A stretch of DNA of 64,000 bases, taken from positions 310,001-374,000 of the forward strand of contig OAPG01000008.1 of assembly GCA_900208305.1 (NCBI GenBank), read 5' to 3'. Position numbers and translations under genes: made by a program. Below are positions 40,520 to 50,037 of this stretch, one piece after another. Origin of the DNA: Melanopsichium pennsylvanicum. Lineage: Eukaryota > Basidiomycota > Ustilaginomycetes > Ustilaginales. Under the pieces are notes generated by a model. The model saw nothing but the letters and a program-made list of their open reading frames with translations, was not told the origin of the DNA and did not search any database. The first letter of the stretch is position 1. Each line of letters begins with the position of its first letter.

Positions 40520-41942
40520 ACTGAGACCCAGTGGGGGAAAGCAGCTAGTGTATGTCGCTGAAGATCCGAAAAGGCTCTGACGATATTTGGCTGAGTGCGT
40601 TGGAAGGCTTGCTGTAGAGGGCGGTTGCAAATCTCACAATTGAGATTGCTGAAGCATAGCAGCTTTGTATGTAATAGTGATTTTGTGGAGTGATGGCTTA
40701 ATTTGCTTGAATTTGACTACTACCTCGACTGCGACAGACAGATTCGTTCTGTGACGATATAAGGAACTTGGATGTGAGGAGGCAGGGGAGAGCGTTCCTT
40801 TAGCGAGTGCTTTGAATGCCGAACATCTCTGCAGGACAGTCCACGCGGTTCTTGTGCCTCGCACACTCTGCCACTCAATAATGGCAATGCTCAAAATTAA
40901 AGGTGCTCGGTTGGACCCTGAATCTGAATTACGCCATGCCATGCTGTACAGCACAGTATAACAATTCACTAAGTTACTTGGCAGTATTGTGCAGTGATAA
41001 TCGCTCGACAACCCATGCGGCAAGAACAAGGCCACTCACCAGCATCTCGAGCCCGTTGAATTTTTGGTGAACCGACATGAGGAGTGTCCTGCTCCAGTTT
41101 TCGACCTGCAAGCTGTCAGTTAACGGTACACTCACCGTGGCTCGAAACGTCCCTGAACGTCTCCAAGGTGTGTTGCTTTGATTCATAAATCTTTCAACGT
41201 TCGAAACCAGAATTGAAGAGTAAGAAGAAGAGGGGGGGATGGCCATGCATTCACACTCGTCCACGCTGCGGTGTATTGACACGCAGTAGAGATGGGATCC
41301 GAATCGGTTGGATCGGTCGTCAGCAGATCGGATCGAGCGGCGCGACTGGTTTTGGTCTCATCAAAAGTCGCGTCGTGGAATCACAGAATGTGAATTGCTG
41401 AAGCATGATTGATGCTCCAAAAAAAAAAGGCGCGGCAGCGCAGAAGCCAAATTAAGAGTGTGCATTGCGTGGAATGAAAAGGCTCAAATCCTTGGGCTTC
41501 TTCGTCGTCACATGATCTATTCAGCATCAATTCGCTACATCCAACCGCTCCATCATCCACAACCTAGCCAAACCATTCTTTGTTTTCCTTTTGCTTCACA
41601 CAGCCTCAGCTCTTTTGACGAGAACGCAGCAACCACTCATCTTTCTGAGCGCTCATCTTTGCCTACAACTTGATTCACAAAAGTACAAAACAACACCGCT
41701 CTCTGTGCATAACTACTGCTTGTCGCTAGCCACGAACTTTGTGACGCGTTCTCCGCAACAGACTCAAGTAGGCACACACTCTTCACACTACCTGCTCCGT
41801 CGTTCAGGCCGTCAAACTGTTTTCCGCCATTCTCGACGCCGTCTCCCCTTTCCTCAGGAAGTCGACCGCGGCAGACCATCAACTTTTCACGTCTGCATCA
41901 CCGTCACCAACTCATCCCACCGTTTCCGTAGCCACCACGAAT
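40520..41942. other. Divergent upstream region of the TBC and HP1-like genes, 1.4 kb
   Basis: No convincing gene. An A-run of 10 bases is at 41419-41428. From about 41500 the sequence is rich in C, T and A (CATCCACAACCTAGCCAAACC), fitting the leader of the HP1-like gene. The frame at 41591-41968 that overlaps its start has no recognisable feature. Confidence 0.6.
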
Positions 41943-43071
41943 ATGGAAACTATTCCAGGCAGAAGTAGCAGCAGCAGAACAGCAACAGCTAGTGCCTCGC
42001 CTTCCAAGTCAAACGGTCGCAATACCTCCCGTGTTTCTATCGAACTCTCAGATGATGACCAAGTAGACGACAAGAAATCTTCCAAGAAGAGCAGCTCGTC
42101 CAAGGCGAGACACGAGATCGCAGTCTCCAGCGACGATGACGAGGACCAAGATGAAGATGCTGGATCCGAGGATGAGTACGAGGTCGAGGTCGTTCGCGGC
42201 CACCGCCCTGTCAAGGGTGCAGAATCCGTAGGTACCCAAATACCTTTGCACGTCGAGCTGACCGACAAGGAACCACCACTGACAAGAAGCCTTCTCTTGA
42301 AATTTCAAATGGATTTTTACTCACGCACCGTAGTGGAACATGGAGTATTTCATCAAATGGAAGGGCTGGTCCGAGTCGGACAACACTTGGGAGCCTGAGA
42401 CTAATCTGCCCCAAAACCTCGTCGACGACTACTGGAAGACGCAACCTTCCAAGTCGCAGCCCAAGAAGTTTGAGCAGCAGAAGCGCAGATCTCACGTTGA
42501 GGATGTCGATGACTTGGAAGAGATCGAGGATGATTCCGAGGACGAAGACGAACCGCCCAAAGCAAAAGCCAAGAATAGCCGTCGTTCCAACACAGCTGGC
42601 TCCAAAAGAGCAAGTCCGACAAAGTCGCGTGCCAGCCCTGTCAAGCGCTCACGCACCTCCACCTCCAGCCGCCATCGTGCGTCTTCGTCTGACGACGAGG
42701 AGAACCAAGATGGCTCCGAAGCCGAGGACGTCAGCGTCGACTCAGGTGAAGCCGGCAAGGCTCGTGCCCTCGCCAAAGTCCGTGCTCGCTTTTTGGAGCA
42801 TTACATGTCGCACGACAACTGGGAGAAGCGTGTGGTCAGCATCCTCAACATGCAGAGGAGCGAAGACAACAGCCAATTGCAAAGCTACGTTCAGTTTGTC
42901 GAAAACGATTCGTGGAATACGGCCATGGAAAAGATCGAGATCGACCGTAAGCTTGGCAAGGGTCCTCAGATCTGGGTGGGGAATGAGATTGTGAACATGC
43001 GATGCCCACAGAAGGTTATCAAGTTTTACGAAGAACATGTGCGATTCTCCAACCCTCGTCCGGCACACTAA
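41943..43071 (+). CDS. HP1-type protein with chromodomain and chromo shadow domain
   Basis: Exons 41943-42227 and 42334-43071 join across a 106-base intron (GTAGGT...TAG, phase 0) to give 340 residues. The intron splits the chromodomain. Exon 1 ends EYEVEVVRGHRPVKGAES and exon 2 opens WNMEYFIKWKGWSESDNTWEPE, which together restore the chromodomain with its aromatic cage residues (Tyr of EYEVE and the two Trp of KWKGW). The N-terminus is Ser/Asp/Glu-rich, as in HP1. The C-terminus is a chromo shadow domain (NWEKRVVSILNMQR, then CPQKVIKFYEEHV), which dimerises and recruits partners. The middle is a Lys/Arg/Ser-rich hinge with SPTKSRASPVKRSRTS. HP1 proteins bind histone H3 methylated at Lys9 to form heterochromatin. 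Joining at this splice pair is my reading; the frame and domain both support it. Confidence 0.9.
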
Positions 43072-43536
43072 GCTTGGTCGCTTTTCCCTGTAAATATACA
43101 ATAAATTTACTGCGCTGCATTGTACCCTTTACGTCACAGATTGCCTTTTTTCGATTAACTCACACCAACGTGACCAGTACTCCCGTCGGATCTCAAGCTC
43201 AGTGTGATCGTGTGGCCAAGTCAAATAGCTTGAGCTGTACAGCAGATTGGATGCGAGACTCGAGCCGCCCAAGGGCATGGATACGCCGCGAAGATGTTGG
43301 ACCTCTATCTGCACCTTTAAAACGTGATACTGAGGCGCAGCTGTAAGTTGGGAGCGAGCTTGTCGGCTTGAAATCAAACGTCCGATTACACATACTCTTC
43401 ACAAACGAGTACAAACACAAAATTTGCTCACAGGAAGACGACGACTATGAAGGACAAGAACTGTTCGAAACCATCATTATATCTTTATTGCGAGACGAGC
43501 GCTGCTAACCTTGACAGCGATGGGTGAGTTAATTTC
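43072..43536. other. Convergent 3' region of the HP1-like and CipC-like genes
   Basis: A 465-base gap with no convincing gene. It contains ATAAATTTACTGCG (43100-43113), a possible 3' end signal for the HP1-like gene. Confidence 0.65.
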
Positions 43537-44042
43537 TTACTGGCCATACTGCTGGTCGTAAAGCTGTTCGGCCTGTTTCCTTGCGTGACGCTTTGCCTCT
43601 TCCCTGTCGAGAAAGTTGAGACCTTTTGTCTCAAATAGCTTGTCGACCTCCGCACCTGCGATACCGGCAATCATTTCCTTGGCAAACTCGTGTCGGGGAT
43701 GTTCACCCTTGGCCTCCTGACGTTTCTCGTATTCTCGCATCGCGACAAAGCCAGCACCGAATCCGACAGCTTCGTGCGAAAACTTGGCCTCGTGCTCTCG
43801 AGGATCCTGGTTGTCTGTTGTATCATCAAGAAGGATGGGAGAAGACATGGATACAAAGCAAATGTTAGTGGATGTGGATTTAAGCAGGCATTGGAGGATG
43901 AAGCAACTTGGTGTCCATACCCCATGGTTGGTTGTTTCTAGAGAGAATTCCAGGTGTGGTGGTGTGCAAGGGACGAAGGCGATGATGAAGAAAACTTACA
44001 GACAAAGTCAGCTGCCTCCTCGTGGTTACCGAAGCCGAACAT
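43537..44042 (-). CDS. CipC-like protein (DUF3759 family), two exons
   Basis: Exon 1 is 44000-44042 (43 bases, 14 codons plus one base) and exon 2 is 43537-43814, joined over a 185-base intron with a GTAAGT donor and CAG end; the split codon becomes Tyr. The 106-residue protein starts MFGFGNHEEAADFVYNQD and continues EHEAKFSHEAVGFGAGFVAMREYEKRQ, EFAKEMIAGIAGAEVDKLFETKGLNF and a final REEAKRHARKQAEQLY. This matches the CipC/DUF3759 family of small soluble fungal proteins, first noticed in Aspergillus as induced by concanamycin and often among abundant stress-linked transcripts. Function is unknown. The mini first exon is easily missed: without it a shorter frame starting at 43848 (MSSPILL) appears, which reads intron sequence. 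The upstream gap is long (2.3 kb), possibly reflecting complex regulation. Confidence 0.82.
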
Positions 44043-46330
44043 TTTTGCTAGATTGATTTTGTGTGAGTTGGATTAGTATGGGGAAGATTTTTGAAGTATT
44101 CGGGATAATGGAGACGAACACGGATCGAACGCTTGTGGAGCGGTATATATGTGTTCTTCGGAGCAGCTATACGCCGGAAACAGGAGCAGGCGGGGTATGT
44201 GTGTGTGCGTGTATGTGCTCTTCGGGAAAGGCTACGTGGACTGTGCGCGCTATCACATCACAACGAACATACGGGATACCGAGCAGGACTGGAGCTAGAG
44301 CTCAGAGACACATTCGGCATGTCAAAGAGGCAGGATGACAGAATTAGTAGCACAGCCTTCTTCTGTCACGAAGCATTTCCTTCAAGACGAAACGTTCAGC
44401 TCTTTCGCTGGGTCGAGGAGCGCAAGAAGAGTGGTGAACAGATCAGCTGAAAGCGAAAGGGGACAAACGTGGAACCCAATTCCTCTTTCACATCTAAATT
44501 CCAACCAGCCGCAGCCTCAGCCTACACTCTTCTGAACACAGCACCCACGCAAGCATGCAGACACACAAATGTACACTGCCACGGGAACAAAGGAAGACTG
44601 CATACAGTAAACAGACGCAACAGAAAGTTTGAAGTTCTACGCAATTCCGCAGTGTGTGTTGTATATGTGTTGTGTGTTGGTCTGCATGCACGGTGAGGAC
44701 GGCTGAGTTTGACCATTCGAGTCGAGAGACAGATGTTCTGGAGCGGTGCGTAAGGACGGCGAAACGGTGAACGGGCCACATACAGTTTTGCGCCCAGACA
44801 AAGTGGTGAGTGTTGGGTTGAGTTCCTTTCGCTCCAGGGCTTGCTTCCATTTCCGCACTTCCCACCGCCGGCCCGCCTTTAAGCTGAAAAACATAGAATC
44901 CGCCCTAAAGACTGTGTTGTATTGCACAGCACACTTTGAGTCATATTTTTGCTTTCTTTCTTCTCGGCTAATTTGCCGATTACAGTAACTGTAGCTAGAC
45001 TGCAGCTTAAGAGTAGCATCCACACTTAACTCGAAATTTCACCGCGGTTGGTGAGATCACAAAGAAACCACTCCTCTGCCGTCCAAATCGAATGCAGCTT
45101 CAGCAAAGCCGAACGTCAGGCAAGTACGGACGTAGCGCCGGGCAGCATCAACCGAGGCCTCCTTCCAATCCAGATCCCAAAGTGTGCTGGCGTGTACGTG
45201 TGCGTGTGCTGCTTGTGTCAAGAAACACAGCCGAAATGTCTGATTAACGTTCCGACAGGCGTGATAGGCCCAGATGGAGTGAGCACACGTTTCAGACCTC
45301 TCCTTGCTGTGCAACGACGCAAGCTAAAGCCTCCCTCAATTGAATCGCATCAATGTGCTTAAGAGTTGCAGGTTACGTCTTCGCTCTCCTGCCTCCCTTT
45401 GCTCTGTGCGCTCGATGATGCGGTTGTGTGGACAAGTGAACACTCACAAAACTCATCTCAGCTCTCTTCCTCTTTCCCCCTTGTATCGGTACGTCTTCGG
45501 GGATCTGCGGCAACAAAGAAAAACGACAGAGAGATGTACAGTCGGATCACATGCACTTAGACCGATGAGCAGCGGTAACCCGCCTTAACAGGGTAAAGTG
45601 AAGCCTGATGTTCTGTGTTTGCTGCGTCGAAGGCCATCACTCTGTGTAACAGCCGATGCGTGAGTGTCGGACATCACATCCTGCTCAAAAATAGAGCTTC
45701 TTTTGTGTGTCTGAGGTTGTGTTAGACCCAATGATACAGAGCTGAAATTGGTGGCACTGCCTTCGGCCTGACCCACATTGACAAGGTTGTTAATCATTTC
45801 GCGGAGAACAGACAGGTAGAAACCGCCGGTCCGTGCCAATGGCCGCGAATACGCGTCGGCTAAACTTTGCTGGGCTGGGCCAATCAGAATTTAGCACTAC
45901 GTACTGTTGTTGAGTTCACCCAACCAACAAGACATTTGACAATTTTCCATCTCGATGAAGGTCTGCATGGACGATCTTTTGTGGATCATATCGGCTGAAC
46001 GACACATCAGTGCTGTGAGATCCGATCTCGATTTGTGTTCGCTCACTTACTCAAACCTATGGCCAAGCATTTGCGTAATCAATAATACTGCTGCACAAAC
46101 TTGATTCGCACTTTATACCATCCACAAGAGTTGCTGAATTTATCTTGCTCCTCGCCATCCTTCCCTGCTGCAACTTCGCTGCTGCAATTTCGCTCGCTGA
46201 AATGACCACAGAAAGATCGAAATCGTGACTCCTTCTTTGGTGCAATACACTATACAGCTGAGCATCACTGTCGGTATCTTACAAAAAGCAAGAGCGATTG
46301 GCATTTGCGCACCTTGTCTTTGCAATACCT
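44043..46330. other. Intergenic stretch, 2.3 kb, upstream of the CipC-like gene
   Basis: No convincing gene; frames of 60-128 codons overlap on both strands. It includes GT-rich runs (44190-44215 and 44650-44680), and TACAGTA at 44603-44609 and 44981-44987. It spans the promoter of the CipC-like gene and the 3' region of the membrane-protein gene. Confidence 0.6.
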
Positions 46331-47004
46331 TCACTTGCGCTTTCCACCTTTAACGGAACCACCTTTAGCCGCACCTGAACTTGGACCAGCACCTCCACCG
46401 TATGCCCTAACCGCACCTAGACTTGCCTGCCACCAACTGACAGTGATCAGCGACATAATACCGTGAGCTACACCTGCGATGGTTTCCACCCTGACACCAT
46501 GCTGAGCCAACCTTTCTGGAAAAGCGAAGTCGATAAATGGTTCGGCGTTGAGAAGTACGGATGATGCAACACCGTGGTAGAGAAGCAGTAGAATCGCTGC
46601 TGCACGTTTGCCGGGAAGGTAATCGGGAAGTCCGTAGAGGAGGATGCAGACGATTGAGAGGCTGAGTGAAAGAGTTGCGTACAACTGTTTCATATAATAC
46701 ATTGTTGGACAATGTAAATCGATGTGCAGAGGAAGAAATGGTCTCAGTCATTGTACAATCGTGCAGGGCAGAAGTTAAAGGGCAGGGAGTAGGCCAGAAA
46801 GCGAGAGAAAGAGGCAAAGATGCTTACCTTGATAATCACCGCCATAGTGTTGGTAATCTCATCCTTGAAATGAAGACCATGGGTGAAGAACAGTCCAATA
46901 AACGCAACTGGACCTTCGAGGGCTGCATGAAGTAACCACATAATGTTTAGCGCCGAAAACACCGATGCATGCCCCGGGGCAAATGCCGTCTGTGGATGAG
47001 CCAT
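46331..47004 (-). CDS. Four-helix membrane protein of unknown family, two exons
   Basis: Exon 1 is 46828-47004 and exon 2 is 46331-46684; the 143-base intron has a GTAAGC donor, a CAG end and phase 0. The 176-residue protein begins MAHPQTAFAPGHASVFSAL. Four hydrophobic helices are visible: residues about 16-38 (ALNIMWLLHAALEGPVAFIGLFF), 53-80 (spanning the splice, ITNTMAVIIK then LYATLSLSLSIVCILLYGL), 86-108 (RAAAILLLLYHGVASSVLL) and 128-148 (IAGVAHGIMSLITVSWW). The tail is Gly/Ser/Lys-rich (GGGAGPSSGAAKGG) and ends KGGKRK, which could act as a basic ER or plasma-membrane retention signal. There is no signal peptide. I do not recognise the family. Taking the second exon alone would give a false start at 46702 inside the intron. 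Confidence 0.75.
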
Positions 47005-47440
47005 CTTGCAAGAAATCTTGCTTCACCTTCGTATGAGAGAGGTTTGTTGATGGGGGTGAAGAGATGAAATGATGGGTGATGGCAGAGTTGGATGTCACGC
47101 AAGACCGGTTCAAGCTGTGCGAGCAGTAGGAATTCTTCGGCGACGGCTGATCCGAGCGAATCAGAATGGGGGTCGGGAAATTTAGAGCTTTCTTCTAATC
47201 TCCTTTGGGTGGCGAGCAAAAATTCCGAAAATGTTAGACCTAGGTAAGCCTTTTCTGCTATCATCATTTTTTTTCGCCGTGATGCAGACAACATTAAACG
47301 AAGCACGTCCTTAGTGCGCTCAAGATTGTGACCTCTGCGGGCTTGATAGCGGCACCCTGAAGCATTAGAAGCAACTTCTCGATAGCAATCACACAGTCAA
47401 GATCGAAAATGCGGTTCTATTAGAGGGTCAGTGTAGTGTA
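47005..47440. other. Short intergenic stretch between the membrane-protein and MAK32-like genes
   Basis: A 436-base gap between two minus-strand genes, so it holds the 3' UTR of one and the promoter of the other. A 116-codon frame with an ATG at 47294 overlaps the first exon of the membrane-protein gene; it may be an upstream reading frame in the leader, but I see no conserved feature. Confidence 0.5.
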
Positions 47441-48700
47441 TCATTGTGTCTGTGCCCTTTCCCTCAAGACCTGCAGCCTCTCTTCCGCTCTATCGCCGTT
47501 CCACAACTCCCCCACGCCCTCCTGTACCTTAAAGTGAGGCAGCCCTAGTTGCTCGATTATCAGACTCGCACTAACAGCACCATGCATTGCAGCCTCTCTC
47601 AGCCGTATTCCTTCGTCTATCCCGTCAGTCTCTTCTGTCTTGACAAGGTACGCTGCAAAGCCGCCGAGGAACGAGTTGCCTGCTCCAGTCACGTCTTTAA
47701 TTTTGCTTGCGCGTGTGTCCATTGATGACAGTGACGAGCTCTTTGACCCCTCACCTGCACTGATCTGAACTTGCGCTGCTTTCGTTTGAGTCGTTTGGCT
47801 TGGAGTGTGCCAAGCAGGGACGTGAGAAAAGCCAAGACCTGCTCGACCGACCACTGAACCCCAAGCTCCGCTGCGGATGCAGATGATGGGTCCCCGTGCA
47901 TCAGCATCCTGACCTGAGTCGATACCTTCTTGAGACTGCATCAAATGCTCCACAAAGCTACCAGCGAGCATGTTCGTGATGAAGTCAACGATACTCTCTG
48001 TCGAGCTTTTCTTGACCTTCTCCCACTCATGTTGTAGACCCAACAGACAGGCTGCCTCTTCATGATTCGGAGAGAATACTTGCAACTTTGGCAAGACTCT
48101 TAGACACTCCTGCAAGTTCTCCGGTGCGCAAGAATCGGGTATTGGCTCATAGATCAATTTTGGCCAACCCTTTCCCCCATCCTCTTCACGTCTCAAGATG
48201 TTGTCCACCTGCGCAATTGTTTCCAACGCTCTTTCAGGAGAGCAGATGAGGTGAAACCACTCTGGCAGCTCGCCCTGATTACATTCTTGCAAATCTGCCG
48301 GTTGGAGACGGATCTTTGGAGAAAGGTAATCGAACCCTCTATGCTCGCCCTTGTAAATGTTGACAGCTCTTGTCGTTCCGTCTGGTCTCGATCGATATTT
48401 CCACATGGATCCCGATCTGGACCCCCCAACAGAGCAAGTCTGGTCAAAACAATCCAATACAGCTTGATCCGAGGGTCTCCAATCGCAACCGCGGTCTATG
48501 ATCATCTGAATATTGCAAGGGGGAAGAAAGACACGAGCACCAACGGCAAAGTAGCATCCTCCACCGCCAATTTGGTCGTTTAAACCATTATTTCCGAGAG
48601 GTTCAGAGGTGATTGGATCGAGGAAGGAGAATGTGTCAATGATGAACATGCCCATCGTCGCCAATCGCACAGGCGAGCGGGGTGGGGTTGGGCCGCTCAT
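47441..48700 (-). CDS. MAK32-like protein of the pfkB carbohydrate-kinase family
   Basis: A 419-residue protein from ATG at 48700. The N-terminus (LATMGMFIIDTFSFLD, then IGGGGCYFAVGARVFLPP) and the C-terminal signature DVTGAGNSFLGGFAAYL are pfkB-type and match yeast Mak32, needed for maintenance of the killer double-stranded RNA virus; its substrate is unknown. pfkB kinases use the Asp of GAGD as catalytic base. Here it is Asn342 (GAGN), which argues against ordinary sugar-kinase activity. The middle holds FSPNHEEAACLLG, a typical pfkB core segment, and PIICIRSGAWGSVVG. A Gln/Ser-rich insertion of about 40 residues lies just before the signature. It diverges from the SAM-domain gene. Confidence 0.88.
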   Translation of the reverse strand: MSGPTPPRSPVRLATMGMFIIDTFSFLDPITSEPLGNNGLNDQIGGGGCYFAVGARVFLPPCNIQMIIDRGCDWRPSDQAVLDCFDQTCSVGGSRSGSMWKYRSRPDGTTRAVNIYKGEHRGFDYLSPKIRLQPADLQECNQGELPEWFHLICSPERALETIAQVDNILRREEDGGKGWPKLIYEPIPDSCAPENLQECLRVLPKLQVFSPNHEEAACLLGLQHEWEKVKKSSTESIVDFITNMLAGSFVEHLMQSQEGIDSGQDADARGPIICIRSGAWGSVVGRAGLGFSHVPAWHTPSQTTQTKAAQVQISAGEGSKSSSLSSMDTRASKIKDVTGAGNSFLGGFAAYLVKTEETDGIDEGIRLREAAMHGAVSASLIIEQLGLPHFKVQEGVGELWNGDRAEERLQVLRERAQTQ

Positions 48701-50037
48701 CGGAATCGAAGCGGAAAGCTTGCGCTGCTTCCGATGCTTGTATAAAGCCGTTGTGAGGCTCTGAGTCCGGCCAAGATTTTCGAGTCGACTGAACCCCGCT
48801 GAGCCTGTGGCCAGAATACAGTCGAGGAGAGAGGAAAAACGGATAGGGTGTGATAGGGACAGGATTGTGAGAAGGAAGAAAGAAGGCCAGTACTGCTCAA
48901 GTGGAGTTTGTCCTCATTTTGGTGGCCCGTTAGAGTTCGGGAAAGTATTAAAAAAGATAGTGTGTGGGAGCAGCCGAAGCCCCTGTGCATCTAAAGGCAG
49001 ACATGACAGTACGGAAAGCGAAGTGAGCAGAATGCTTAAATGGCCTTGTTGGATCGGAAGGCTTGCCGAACCTGTGTCCATGCAGGAGAGGAGTGTACGG
49101 CTCCATTGCTTCGCTTCAGCATCGACCTTGATCTTGGCTCATCTGCACTATATCTAAGGAGGGCACAACGTGTCACCCCTGACCGGTCTCAAACGGGCGG
49201 GCACGATGTGCTTTCGCTGTACTCACACTTGCAATCTTCATGTTGTGAAAGCCAAATGTCGTGAGAATAGCATAATGTGAAACTCAGATCGACAATCACC
49301 ACCAACATCGTCAGCAGAAGCAGCAGCAGCAGCAGCGACATTAAGCCACGATGCATCGTTTCTAGAGGAGGCTGAAACGCCTGACATGTTTTGTCGATGA
49401 AATCGTCAGGGTGGGTACAGTGCCCAGCAGCATGCTTTGTCTGATGTTGGTGTCGCGACCGGACAGGGTGGAAATTCAGCCAAGAAAAGCGTGCAGATGT
49501 GCATGAAACCGCGTTTAGGGGCTCAATCAACCAACAAGACCCTGCATGACACTCCCCTGTGCGAGCAGCTCCAACATCGACTTTTTTCCTTGACCGACTC
49601 GACGACTGCATCTGGGCATCGCAGCAAACACCTTCTCAAAAAGGCTCAAACTTACACTTATACCCATACTCACGATTTCAGGGGACCGATTCACATCTCA
49701 TCTCCATCAGTGTACACTCTCCTAACACTTTGACCCCTGAAACTTAAATTGGCAGCTCCCAGCTAAGCGCTCCGATACACCAATCTGCTTCCGACCCTGC
49801 CTTTTCATCTGCTTGCTTTTCACTCCGACTCCTCCTTTCAGCTTCACTTCCTTCATCGTCCCCATCACATCGTCGCCCATCTAGCCCGCTCTCTTTCTGT
49901 TATAACGACACCATCACGACAAATCTATCGATCCTCGGTTGAACGACTTGTTACGATCATAAGTGCCGCTGGAAAGCAGGCTCCCATCCCTAACTACTAA
50001 AAACGATCAACTACTAGCAGCACCATTTCTTATCACA
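48701..50037. other. Divergent upstream region of the MAK32-like and SAM-domain genes, 1.3 kb
   Basis: No convincing gene. A CAG run (49321-49336) lies in the middle, and the last 250 bases before the SAM gene are strongly pyrimidine-rich (TTTTCACTCCGACTCCTCC), indicating a leader. The frame that runs into the SAM gene from 49963 begins with GTG and is not needed. Confidence 0.6.
49321..49336. repeat. CAG trinucleotide run
   Basis: CAGCAGCAGCAGCAGC, five copies, preceded by further GCAGAAG sequence, in a non-coding region. Confidence 0.8.

Noticed and set aside
46947..47306. A minus-strand frame of 119 codons before the membrane-protein gene
   Set aside because: It overlaps exon 1 in another frame and shows no family features; it may be an upstream reading frame but cannot be supported as a gene.
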